DNA of 64,000 nt from Nonomuraea rubra. Lineage in GTDB: Bacteria > Actinomycetota > Actinomycetes > Streptosporangiales > Streptosporangiaceae. The position numbers were made by a program, and so were the translations under genes. A model generated the notes under the pieces. It ran no database searches. It saw only the letters and a program-made list of their open reading frames with translations, and had not been told where the DNA came from. How positions within the stretch are numbered: the first letter of the stretch is position 1; each line of letters begins with the position of its first letter. The DNA lies in assembly GCF_014207985.1 (NCBI RefSeq), contig NZ_JACHMI010000001.1, forward strand, positions 3,579,001 to 3,643,000. The letters are read 5' to 3'. This document shows positions 32,683 to 40,162 of this stretch, in pieces.

Positions 32683-33650
32683 GCCTCCTCCGCCCAGCCG
32701 GTCAGCCCGTCCAGGTCGATCCAGGTCCCGTCGTCGGCCTGCGCCCGCCCGCTGAAATGCCCGAAGCACTGATGCGTCTCGGACCCCACCACCCCCAGCT
32801 CCGTCCGCGCGACCTTCTCGTGGAACGGCGTGAACACGGCCTCCACCCGCCCGCCCGCGATCCGCCACGGCTTCAGCCAGTCGCCGCGGTCGTAGTGCCA
32901 CGCCAGCTCCTCACCGATCTTGTGCAGCCGCCCGTCCACGAACAGCGCGTTCTCGGTCATCCCGGTGCCGTCGGTCCACTTGCCGCCGAGCTGGATGGCC
33001 CGCCCCGGCGCGCTGCCCGCCGCCCAGTTCCACACGACCGAGTAGGGCCACCGCCCGCGCCCGTGGTCCAGCACGGCGAACGAGTCCCGCTCGCTGATCT
33101 CGTGCTCCGCAGCCCCCAGCCGCAGCCGGCCGCGCACCGGGCGCCCGACGTCCTTGACCGTGTACTGGAAGCGCCTGGGCCCCCACGGCACCACGACGCC
33201 GAGCGACTCGTGCCCGTCGGGCAGCGGGATCTCCAGCTCCACCTCGACGCCGGGCGCCACCGCCCGCACCGTGCTGCCGCCGGGGTGCTGGACGAGGTCG
33301 ATGGCCAGCCCGTTCGCGCGGGCCGACGCCGTGCCCTCGCCGCTGCGTTCCGGCATCGCCGTCCCGCGTGCCAGCGGCACCACCGCGTCCTTGGACGTCT
33401 CCTCGCCTGTCGCGCGGTCCAGCACGTACAGCCCGTGCACGCCGGCGTAGTCGAGCGAGGACGCCACCAGGCCGATCACATGAGCGGGGGTGACCACGCC
33501 CCAGTACTCCCAGCGCTTGGTCCGGCCCCAGCCCCGCAGGTTCGCCCGGTGCAGCGGGCGGCGGGTCCAGCCGACCGCGTCGGGGTTGAGCCGCCCGTCG
33601 GGCAGGCACAGGTCGACGGGCGCCGTGATCTGCCGCTCATGCGTCAACAT
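32667..33650 (-). CDS. DUF2804-family protein
   Basis: 327 residues. Characteristic segments are LHRANLRGWGRTKRWEYWGVVTP, GLVASSLDYAG, VVVPWGPRRFQYTVKD, FAVLDHGRGRWPYSVVWNWA and the C-terminal VGSETHQCFGHFSG. The family is predicted to have a beta-rich, lipocalin-like fold resembling carotenoid or hydroxysteroid-acting enzymes, and its function is unsettled. It has no signal peptide. Its start overlaps the MerR stop by 14 nt, so MerR and this protein are co-transcribed. Confidence 0.88.
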   Translation of the reverse strand: MLTHERQITAPVDLCLPDGRLNPDAVGWTRRPLHRANLRGWGRTKRWEYWGVVTPAHVIGLVASSLDYAGVHGLYVLDRATGEETSKDAVVPLARGTAMPERSGEGTASARANGLAIDLVQHPGGSTVRAVAPGVEVELEIPLPDGHESLGVVVPWGPRRFQYTVKDVGRPVRGRLRLGAAEHEISERDSFAVLDHGRGRWPYSVVWNWAAGSAPGRAIQLGGKWTDGTGMTENALFVDGRLHKIGEELAWHYDRGDWLKPWRIAGGRVEAVFTPFHEKVARTELGVVGSETHQCFGHFSGRAQADDGTWIDLDGLTGWAEEARQRW

Positions 33651-34017
33651 GGCTGAAGGGTAGCGGGCCGCGCCGGTTGGCGATGATGGCGTCCAGGTTG
33701 GCGCGGGTGGCCTCCAGCTCGTCGATGGCCGAGCCGATCCGCTCCCGCTGCTTCTCCAGCTCGCCGACCAGCTCCGGGCAGTCGGGCACCAGCAGGCCGT
33801 CGTCGTCCACGATGCAGGGCAGCACCTCGACGATCTGCACGGTGCTCAGCCCGGCCGCGAGCAGGATCCTGATCCGCCGCACCGCGGCCACGTCGGCGTC
33901 GCTGTAGACGCGGTAGCCGCTCTCCCGCCGCTGCGGGCGCAGCAGGCCCTGCTCCTCGTAGTACCGCAGCGCGCGCTCGCTGACGCCCGTCCGGCGCGCG
34001 AGTTCCCCGATCCGCAT
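33637..34017 (-). CDS. MerR-family regulator
   Basis: 126 residues. The winged helix MRIGELARRTGVSERALRYYEEQGLLRPQRRESGYRVYSDADV is typical MerR; a dimer coiled coil follows (about 80-115). The C-terminus lacks a metal-binding cysteine pattern; a single cysteine pair (LPCIVDDDGLLVPDCPEL) might sense redox or an organic ligand. I chose the ATG at 34017 because the domain begins there. It is divergent from the imine-reductase-like gene, across a promoter with a 19-base spacer, as expected for MerR control. Confidence 0.93.
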   Translation of the reverse strand: MRIGELARRTGVSERALRYYEEQGLLRPQRRESGYRVYSDADVAAVRRIRILLAAGLSTVQIVEVLPCIVDDDGLLVPDCPELVGELEKQRERIGSAIDELEATRANLDAIIANRRGPLPFSHVDA

Positions 34018-34030
34018 CCCGGCCCCCGAG

Positions 34031-34061
34031 TTGACTCTGACATCAACGTGAAGGTTTAGCT
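34031..34061 (+). promoter_or_regulatory. MerR-type promoter, 19-base spacer
   Basis: TTGACT (34031-34036) and TAGCTT (34056-34061) are 19 bases apart, the long spacer found in MerR-activated promoters. TCAACGTGAAG lies inside the spacer. Transcription would begin close to the ATG at 34070, giving a leaderless mRNA. Confidence 0.65.
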
Positions 34062-34069
34062 TAACCGCC

Positions 34070-34906
34070 ATGATTCCCGTCACCGTCCTGGGCCTCGGCC
34101 CCATGGGGCGCGCGCTGGCCGCCGCCTTCGCCGCCGCCGGTCACCCCACCACCGTGTGGAACCGCACGCCGGGCAAGGCGTACGACCTGGACGTCACCGT
34201 CGCGGAGAGCGCCGCCGGCGCGATCGCCGCGAGCCCGCTCACCGTCGTGTCCGTCCTCGACTACCGGGCCGTACGGTCGGTGCTCGACGCCGGCACCCTG
34301 AAGGGCCGCACCCTGGTCAACCTCACCGGAGGCTCGCCCCGGCAGGCGCGCGAGACGGCCGAGTGGGCCGCCGCCCACGGCATCGGCTACCTCGACGGCC
34401 TCATCATGGGCGCGCCCGCGGCCATCGGCGGCCCGGACGCGACCCTGCTGTTCAGCGGCCAGGAAGACGCCTACCTGGCGCACCGGCCCACGCTCGCCGC
34501 GCTGGGCGGGAACGCGGCGTACCTCGGCGCCGACCCGGGCCGGGCGGCCGGGTTCGACGCGGCGATGCTGGACGCGTTCTGGACGTCGCTGAGCGGGGTC
34601 GTGCACGCGTTCCGGCTCGCCGCAGCCGAGAACATCGCCGCCGCCGACATCGCCGGGTACGTGAAGGTGGCGACCGGGCTGCTCCCCGACCTGATCGACG
34701 TGGTCGCCGAGCACGTCACCGCGGGCCACTACCCGGGTGACGAGTCCACGATGTTGTCAGCGGCGGCGAGCATGGACCACGTCCTGGATGCCGTCCGCGC
34801 GAACGACCTCGACGACGGGGTGCTCAGCTCGGCGCGGGCAGCCGTGCAGCGGGCGATCGACGCCGGGCACGGGCCGGCGGCCTTCACCCGCCTCGCCGCG
34901 CCGTAG
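34070..34906 (+). CDS. NAD(P)-dependent imine reductase-like oxidoreductase
   Basis: 278 residues of the beta-hydroxyacid dehydrogenase / imine reductase group. GLGPMGRALAAAF is the NADPH-binding loop and NRTPGKA follows strand 2 (Arg and Thr suit NADPH). The region GGSPRQARETAEWAAAHGIGYLDGLIMGAPAAIG matches imine reductases, with the long inter-domain helix GFDAAMLDAFWTSLSGVVHAFRLA. Imine reductases turn C=N bonds into amines, but natural substrates are mostly unknown. The gene is preceded by a MerR-type promoter and faces the MerR gene. Confidence 0.88.
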   Translation: MIPVTVLGLGPMGRALAAAFAAAGHPTTVWNRTPGKAYDLDVTVAESAAGAIAASPLTVVSVLDYRAVRSVLDAGTLKGRTLVNLTGGSPRQARETAEWAAAHGIGYLDGLIMGAPAAIGGPDATLLFSGQEDAYLAHRPTLAALGGNAAYLGADPGRAAGFDAAMLDAFWTSLSGVVHAFRLAAAENIAAADIAGYVKVATGLLPDLIDVVAEHVTAGHYPGDESTMLSAAASMDHVLDAVRANDLDDGVLSSARAAVQRAIDAGHGPAAFTRLAAP

Positions 34907-35043
34907 GCGCCTGCTCCTTTCGGTGCAGTCCGTACGGCGATCGGTGCAAGATCGAATGACGGTCGATGGACGACGCGCTCCCGAGGCGGCCGGGCCTAGC
35001 GTTTCCCGCCGAGCCGACAGACGAGCACCCGGGAGGGATCATC

Positions 35044-35523
35044 ATGATCAAGAAAGCCGTCACCGCGATCGCCGGGCTGTGCCTGAGCGCGGGCCTGGTC
35101 GGATCGGCCGGCGTCCCGGCCGGCGCCCAGACCCGCACCACTGCCGGCACCACTGCCGGCACCACTGCCGGCACCACTGCCGGCACCACTGCCGGCACCA
35201 CTGCCGGCGCGGTGCAGGTGGCTGCGCCGAAGCCGCCGAAGGGCGCCAGGGCGGTGGTCCGGGTCAGCCCCAACCCCACCGCCAAGCGCGGCCAGGAGGT
35301 GACGATCACCGGCCACTGCGGCGGCGGCAGGGGACTCAAGGCGGTCATCGCCGGTGTCGACAGGGAACGCCCGGTGCTGGAGAACATCCGCATCATCAAG
35401 GACGACCCCAAGGCCTTCGTGGCCAAGGGCACGCTCTCGTCCAGGATCGGCAACGGCGTCGGCCCCGTCTTCGTGGACTGCGGCGGCGAGGCGGGCGTGA
35501 CCCTGCTGGTCACGCACGTCTGA
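35044..35523 (+). CDS. Secreted protein with TTAG repeats, unknown function
   Basis: 159 residues. MIKKAVTAIAGLCLSAGLVGSAG is a Sec signal ending near AGA at about residue 28. A low-complexity TTAG repeat of five to six units follows, then a compact beta-rich domain (about 60-159) with VVRVSPNPTAKRGQEVTITGHCGGG and one more cysteine (FVDCGGE), likely one disulfide. The domain pattern is that of small immunoglobulin-like secreted proteins of actinomycetes. GGGAGG stands 7 nt before the ATG. Function unknown. Confidence 0.82.
   Translation: MIKKAVTAIAGLCLSAGLVGSAGVPAGAQTRTTAGTTAGTTAGTTAGTTAGTTAGAVQVAAPKPPKGARAVVRVSPNPTAKRGQEVTITGHCGGGRGLKAVIAGVDRERPVLENIRIIKDDPKAFVAKGTLSSRIGNGVGPVFVDCGGEAGVTLLVTHV
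35137..35208 (+). repeat. Six perfect 12-bp coding repeats
   Basis: ACCACTGCCGGC repeated six times without a mismatch, coding Thr-Thr-Ala-Gly. Perfect identity implies a recent or still unstable expansion. Confidence 0.97.
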
Positions 35524-35599
35524 CAGCGATCCGAACGGTCACCGGGCCGGCGAGCCGCGCCGGCCCGGCGGCATCCACTCCGAGCAAAGGCCTCCGCGC

Positions 35600-36769
35600 A
35601 TGACCGAAGCCCTCCCGCGACGCGAACCAGGACCCGTCCGGCACCTGGCCTGGATCACCGACGTCACCTTGGCCGTCGTCACCCTCGTCTTCTTCGTCGC
35701 CGTCGCCCTCGCCACCGGCATCCACAGCCGCTCGCAGGGCCTGACGAACCTCACCCCCTGGCACGGCCCGATCCAGCTCGGCCTGTACCTGGGAGCGCTC
35801 CTGCTGGTCAGGCGCCGCTGGCCGATGGCCGTGCTGCTGCTGTCGGTCGGCGGGATGTTCGCCTACCACCTCCTCGCGGGCATCTTCTCTCCCGCCGGCT
35901 GGATCTGGCCGGTCGCGGTCGCCTACTTCACCGCCGCCACCACGTCCCGCGTGCGCTGGGTGGCCGCCGTCGGCGTGGCCCAGCTCGGCTACTCCGCGAT
36001 CGACGCCGGCATCCTCCTGGACAGGAACGTGCCCCGCTACGTGATCCACGTCGCGGGGGAGGGGCTGCTCCTGGCGGCACTCATCGCCGCGGGCCTCACG
36101 TACGCGGCCGCGGTGCGCAGGCGCGAGCGCGTGCGCGAGACCGACGGCCGGGCGCGTGCCGCGGAGGAACGCCTGCGCGTCTCGCACGAGGTCCACGACG
36201 CCATCGCCCACACGCTGGCCATCGTCGGCGTCCAGCTCAACGTCGCCGCCGACGCCCTCGACGAGGGGGACCCGGCCGCGGCGGCCACCGCGCTGCGCCT
36301 GGCCAAGGACGTGCGGAACCGGGCGATGGCCGACCTCCGCTCTCTCATCGCCACCCTGCGCGACGACTCGGCCGACACCGCGCCGCAGCCCGACCTGGCC
36401 GGCCTGCACACGCTCGTCGCCGACGCCCGCGCCGCCGGGCTGAAGGTGACGCTGGACGAGCGCGGCGACCCCGCCGCCGTCCCCGCCATGCCCGCCATCG
36501 CGATCTACCGCGTCGTCCAGGAGTCCCTCGCCAACACGCTCAAGCACGCGCACGCGAGCAGGGCCGAGGTGACGATCGACTACCGGCCAGGCTCGGTCAC
36601 CGTCGAGGTCACCGACGACGGCCGGGGCGCTCCGGCGGCCGGCGGGGGTCACGGGCTGGCCGGCATGCGCGAGCGGGTGAGCGCACTCGGGGGCGTGCTC
36701 ACCGCGGGGCCGGTCCCCGGCGGCTTCGCCGTCCGGGCCGACCTCCCTGTGGCAGGCTCGGGGGCATGA
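35600..36769 (+). CDS. Two-component sensor histidine kinase (NarL/DesK type)
   Basis: 389 residues. Five or six membrane helices (about 16-170) form the sensor with no large outside domain. The dimerisation helix has RVSHEVHDAIAHTLAIV with His199 as the phosphorylation site, followed by the HATPase domain (YRVVQESLANTLKHA, VTDDGRG, HGLAGMRERVSALGG). It phosphorylates the response regulator encoded next, whose start overlaps its stop (ATGA). The signal is unknown; such kinases often sense the membrane state or cell-wall drugs. Confidence 0.95.
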   Translation: MTEALPRREPGPVRHLAWITDVTLAVVTLVFFVAVALATGIHSRSQGLTNLTPWHGPIQLGLYLGALLLVRRRWPMAVLLLSVGGMFAYHLLAGIFSPAGWIWPVAVAYFTAATTSRVRWVAAVGVAQLGYSAIDAGILLDRNVPRYVIHVAGEGLLLAALIAAGLTYAAAVRRRERVRETDGRARAAEERLRVSHEVHDAIAHTLAIVGVQLNVAADALDEGDPAAAATALRLAKDVRNRAMADLRSLIATLRDDSADTAPQPDLAGLHTLVADARAAGLKVTLDERGDPAAVPAMPAIAIYRVVQESLANTLKHAHASRAEVTIDYRPGSVTVEVTDDGRGAPAAGGGHGLAGMRERVSALGGVLTAGPVPGGFAVRADLPVAGSGA

Positions 36770-37440
36770 CGATCAAGGTGCTTCTCGCCGACGACCAGGC
36801 ACTCGTACGGGCCGGCTTCCGCAGCCTGCTGGCCCGGTCCAGGGACATCACGGTCGTCGGCGAGGCCCAGGACGGCGACGAGGCCGTACGGGTGGCCGCG
36901 AGCACCCGTCCCGACGTCGTCCTCATGGACATCCGCATGCCGGGCACCGACGGGATCACCGCCACCCGCCGCATCGTCGCGGGCCGGGCCGTTCCCGGCT
37001 GCCGGGTCATCATCCTGACCACGTTCGACAGCGACGAGCACGTCTTCGCCGCCCTGCGCGCCGGGGCCAGCGGCTTCCTCACCAAGGAGGTCGAGCCGGC
37101 CGAGCTGCGCCGGGCGGTCGCCGCCGTGGCCGCCGGGGACGCGCTGCTGTCGCCGGGCGTGACCCGCCGCGTCGTCGAGCAGTTCGCCCACCGGCAGGAC
37201 CTCTCGCCCGGGTCCGGGGAGCGGCTGGCCGCGCTGACCTCCAGGGAGCTGGAGGCGGTCAAGCTCGTGGCGCTCGGCCTGTCCAACCACGAGATCGCCG
37301 AGCGCCTGGTCATCAGCCCGCTCACCGCCAAGACCCACATCACCAGGGCCATCGCCAAGCTGGACGTGCGGGACCGGGTGCAGCTCGTCATCCTGGCCTA
37401 CGAGAGCGGCCTGGTCCGGCCCGGCGGGCGGGCCTCTTGA
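36766..37440 (+). CDS. NarL/LuxR-type response regulator
   Basis: 224 residues. The receiver domain (1-120) has acidic residues D9 and D10, phospho-acceptor Asp55 in VVLMDIRMPG, Thr in IILTTF and Lys in FLTKEVEP. The C-terminal LuxR HTH (about 155-215) has LTSRELEAVKLVALGLSNHEIAERLVISPLTAKTHITRAIAKL. It is the partner of the kinase before it. No target site is visible near the pair; the flavoprotein/exporter pair 66 nt downstream is a possible target. Confidence 0.95.
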   Translation: MTIKVLLADDQALVRAGFRSLLARSRDITVVGEAQDGDEAVRVAASTRPDVVLMDIRMPGTDGITATRRIVAGRAVPGCRVIILTTFDSDEHVFAALRAGASGFLTKEVEPAELRRAVAAVAAGDALLSPGVTRRVVEQFAHRQDLSPGSGERLAALTSRELEAVKLVALGLSNHEIAERLVISPLTAKTHITRAIAKLDVRDRVQLVILAYESGLVRPGGRAS

Positions 37441-37467
37441 CTTCATGTTGACCTTAACTTGCAGACT
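37437..37467 (+). promoter_or_regulatory. Possible MerR-type promoter before the flavoprotein gene
   Basis: TTGACT (37437-37442) and CAGACT (37462-37467) are 19 bases apart. The spacer holds CTTCATGTTGA, which on the other strand is TCAACATGAAG, 10 of 11 matching the motif in the MerR promoter at 34043-34053. The same MerR protein may control both. Confidence 0.45.
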
Positions 37468-37506
37468 TGCCTCCACGTCCAGCGACCAACGCTCATGGAG
37501 GCAGAC

Positions 37507-38445
37507 ATGTACGACGCCGTCATCGTCGGCGGCGGCCCGGCCGGGATGGCCGCCGCCCTCACCCTGGGACGGGTCCACCGCACGGTGCTGCTGATCGACG
37601 CGGGAGAGGGCCGCAACGCCCCCGCCGAGCACGTGCACAACTTCCTGACCCGCGACGGCACCCCGCCCGCCGAGCTGCGCAAGCTCGGCCGCGAGGAACT
37701 GGCCGCCTACCCGTCGGTCCAGATCAGGACGGCGACGGTCACGGACACCCTCGCCCTGCCGGAAGGCGGCTTCCGCCTGGGACTGTCCGGTGGCGGCACG
37801 GCGCAGGCGCGCCGCCTGCTGCTGGCCACCGGGCTGGCCGACGACCTGCCGGGCCCGCGCGGAGTGGAGGCGCTGTGGGGCCGCTCGGCCTTCCACTGCC
37901 CCTACTGCCACGGCTACGAGTGCACCGGCAAGCGGGTCGCCGTGCTCGGCGCCGAGCCGGCCCGGGTACGGCTGGCCCTGCAGCTGAGCCGCTTCGCCGC
38001 CGGCGTCGTGCTCTGCACCGGCGGCCGGCCGCTCGACCCCGCACTCCAGGCCACGCTCGCCTCGAACGGCGTGGACGTGCGCTGCGAGCCCGTCATCCGC
38101 CTGGAGGGCACGGAAGGCAGGCTGGAGCGGATCGTGTTCGACGGCGCCTCGCCGCTGGCCAGGGACGCCGTGTTCGTCGTCAACGTGCCGCGCCAGCGCT
38201 CCGGCCTGGCCGCAGGGCTTGGCTGCGCGTGCTTCGCCGACGGCTGCGTGGAGGTGGACGAGTTCTGCCGGACCAGCGTCCCCGGCGTGTACGCGGCCGG
38301 TGACCTGGCGCGGCGGGCCACCGTTCCGATGCCGTTGGCGGCGGTCGTCGCTGCGGCGGCGGCCGGCACGCTCGCCGCGGGAGCCATCGACCAGGACCTG
38401 CTCAGCGCCGACTTCGGCCTGCCCGCCCCGTTCCCGAAGGGCTGA
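37507..38445 (+). CDS. Thioredoxin reductase-like flavoprotein with CPYC site
   Basis: 312 residues. The FAD loop is VIVGGGPAGMAAALTLGR, the redox site is Cys131-Pro-Tyr-Cys134 (AFHCPYCHGYEC) and the second FAD contact is PGVYAAGDLA. The usual NADPH-binding GxGxxA is degraded to GAEPAR, so it may not use NADPH. That combination is seen in dithiol oxidases such as GliT and HlmI that close disulfides in natural products, and also in many uncharacterised actinomycete proteins. The ATG at 37507 follows GGAGG by about 5 nt (an upstream in-frame ATG at 37495 is less likely). The DHA2 exporter gene begins 5 nt after it. Confidence 0.82.
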   Translation: MYDAVIVGGGPAGMAAALTLGRVHRTVLLIDAGEGRNAPAEHVHNFLTRDGTPPAELRKLGREELAAYPSVQIRTATVTDTLALPEGGFRLGLSGGGTAQARRLLLATGLADDLPGPRGVEALWGRSAFHCPYCHGYECTGKRVAVLGAEPARVRLALQLSRFAAGVVLCTGGRPLDPALQATLASNGVDVRCEPVIRLEGTEGRLERIVFDGASPLARDAVFVVNVPRQRSGLAAGLGCACFADGCVEVDEFCRTSVPGVYAAGDLARRATVPMPLAAVVAAAAAGTLAAGAIDQDLLSADFGLPAPFPKG

Positions 38446-38450
38446 GCACG

Positions 38451-39857
38451 ATGTCCACGACCCTCGCGCAGGCCCCCTCGAAGCCGGCCAACGTGCCGCT
38501 CGCCACGGCCGGCCTGCTGATCGGCATGCTGCTGTCCGTCCTGGACCAGACGGTGGTGGCCATCGCGCTGCCCGACATCGCCGCCGACCTGGGCGGTATG
38601 GGCTCGATCGGCTGGATCGTCACCTCGTACCTGCTGGCCTCCACCGCGACCGGCGCCCTGTACGGCCGCATCAGCGACCGGTTCGGGCGGCGCCCGGTGT
38701 TCCTCGTCGCGGTGGCCGGATTCGTCGCCGGCTCCGCGCTGTGCGGCCTGGCCCAGACGACATCCCAGCTCATCGCGGCCAGAACGCTGCAGGGCATCGG
38801 CGCGGGCGCGCTGTTCGTGCTGCCCACGATCGCCCTGTCGGAGCTGTACCCGCAGCACCTGCGCAGCCGGGTGCAGGGCCTCACCGGCGGCGTGTTCGCC
38901 CTGGCCAGCCTGGGCGGCCCGCTGGCCGGCGGCGCCATCACCGACGCCTGGGGCTGGCGCTGGATCTTCTACGTCAACCTGCCTCTGGGCCTGCTCGCCC
39001 TGGCCCTGGCCACGTTCGCGCTGCGGCTACCCAGGCCGGGCGGGGACGGCAAGGTGGACCTGCCCGGCGCCGTGCTGATCGCGGGGGCCACGGTGAGCCT
39101 GCTGCTGGTGGCCGAGTGGGGCGGGCGCGCGTACGCGTGGAACTCCGGCGTGATCCTTGCCCTGGCCGGGGCGCTGGTGGTGCTGGCGGGCCTGTTCGGG
39201 TGGTGGGAACGGCGGGCCGGCAACCCGCTGCTGCCGCCTCGGCTGTTCGCCGGCCGTACGCTGCGGGTGGTGCTGCCCGCCGCCGCGCTGCTCGGCGCGC
39301 TGCTCGGCGGGTCGATCGTCTACCTGCCGACGTTCCTGCAAGGTGCGTACGGCATGGGCGCCACCCAGGCGGGGCTGGCGCTCAACCCGTACGTGCTGAC
39401 GTTCATGGCGGTCTCCTCGCTGGCCGGGGCCCGCATCGGCGCGAGCGGCCGGTTCAGGCCGTACCTGATCGCGGGGGCCGTGATCGTGGTGGCGGGGTTC
39501 GCCCTGCTCGCCTGGATCACCCCGGAGACCCCCTATCTCCTGTTCGCGGCCGGGATCGCGGTGCTGGGTGCCGGGTTCGGGCTGCTGATGCAGAACCTGG
39601 TGGTCGTCGCGCAGAACGCGGCCTCCCCGGCGGATCTGGCGGCCACCACCTCCGCCGTGGTGTCCGTCCGCGGTCTCGGACTCTCGCTCGGGGTGGCGCT
39701 CTTCGCCAGCCTGCTCGCCCGCGAGCTCCAGGGCCGAGACCCGGGGCCGCGGGCGACCGCGGCGGCCATCCCCGACGTGCTGTTCTGGGGCGCCCCGGCC
39801 GCCGCCGTCCTGGTGGTGCTGCTGGCACTGCTCCCCAGGACGGGCCGCCGCGCCTGA
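38451..39857 (+). CDS. MFS exporter, DHA2 (EmrB/QacA) family
   Basis: 468 residues with 14 predicted membrane helices. Motifs include LDQTVVAIALPDIAADL in helix 1, GRISDRFGRRPVF between helices 2 and 3, and the antiporter motif GGPLAGGAITDAWGWRWIFYVNLP. The family pumps drugs and cell-made antibiotics out by proton antiport. It is in one transcript with the CPYC flavoprotein, an arrangement used for self-resistance to disulfide-containing metabolites, though no such pathway is in the window. Confidence 0.93.
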   Translation: MSTTLAQAPSKPANVPLATAGLLIGMLLSVLDQTVVAIALPDIAADLGGMGSIGWIVTSYLLASTATGALYGRISDRFGRRPVFLVAVAGFVAGSALCGLAQTTSQLIAARTLQGIGAGALFVLPTIALSELYPQHLRSRVQGLTGGVFALASLGGPLAGGAITDAWGWRWIFYVNLPLGLLALALATFALRLPRPGGDGKVDLPGAVLIAGATVSLLLVAEWGGRAYAWNSGVILALAGALVVLAGLFGWWERRAGNPLLPPRLFAGRTLRVVLPAAALLGALLGGSIVYLPTFLQGAYGMGATQAGLALNPYVLTFMAVSSLAGARIGASGRFRPYLIAGAVIVVAGFALLAWITPETPYLLFAAGIAVLGAGFGLLMQNLVVVAQNAASPADLAATTSAVVSVRGLGLSLGVALFASLLARELQGRDPGPRATAAAIPDVLFWGAPAAAVLVVLLALLPRTGRRA

Positions 39858-39901
39858 CCCGGCCACTCGGGCCGGTCACCCGGGCTCGCCACGTGGGCCC
39901 G

Positions 39902-40162
39902 TCACCGCCGGCCGGTGCGCCGCCGTCTGGCCGGCAGGGGTTCGATCAGGTCGTCCATGGTGCAGTCCAGGATGTCGAGCAGCGCCATCAGCGTGCGGAG
40001 GCTGAGCCGCTCCGGCTTCTCCGCCACCAGCCGGTACACCTGGCTCGCCGACAGGTCGATGCCGCGCTCGGCCAGCAGCGGGCGCAGGCCGGTGGTGGAG
40101 TACATGCCGCGGGCGGCCATGACCTCGCGCAGCCGCCACCGGTAGTCCAGCGCGCCGGTCAC
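39902..40162 (-). CDS. Small XRE-family HTH regulator
   Basis: 86 residues, one Cro/C1-type helix-turn-helix: LRPLLAERGIDLSASQVYRLVAEKPERLSLRTLMALLDIL, then a short basic tail RRRRTGRR. It has no sensor domain. Its GTG start overlaps the stop of the large LuxR regulator (GTGA), so the two are made together. A small DNA-binding partner coupled to a LAL regulator is unusual and could tune or direct it. Confidence 0.85.
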   Translation of the reverse strand: MTGALDYRWRLREVMAARGMYSTTGLRPLLAERGIDLSASQVYRLVAEKPERLSLRTLMALLDILDCTMDDLIEPLPARRRRTGRR

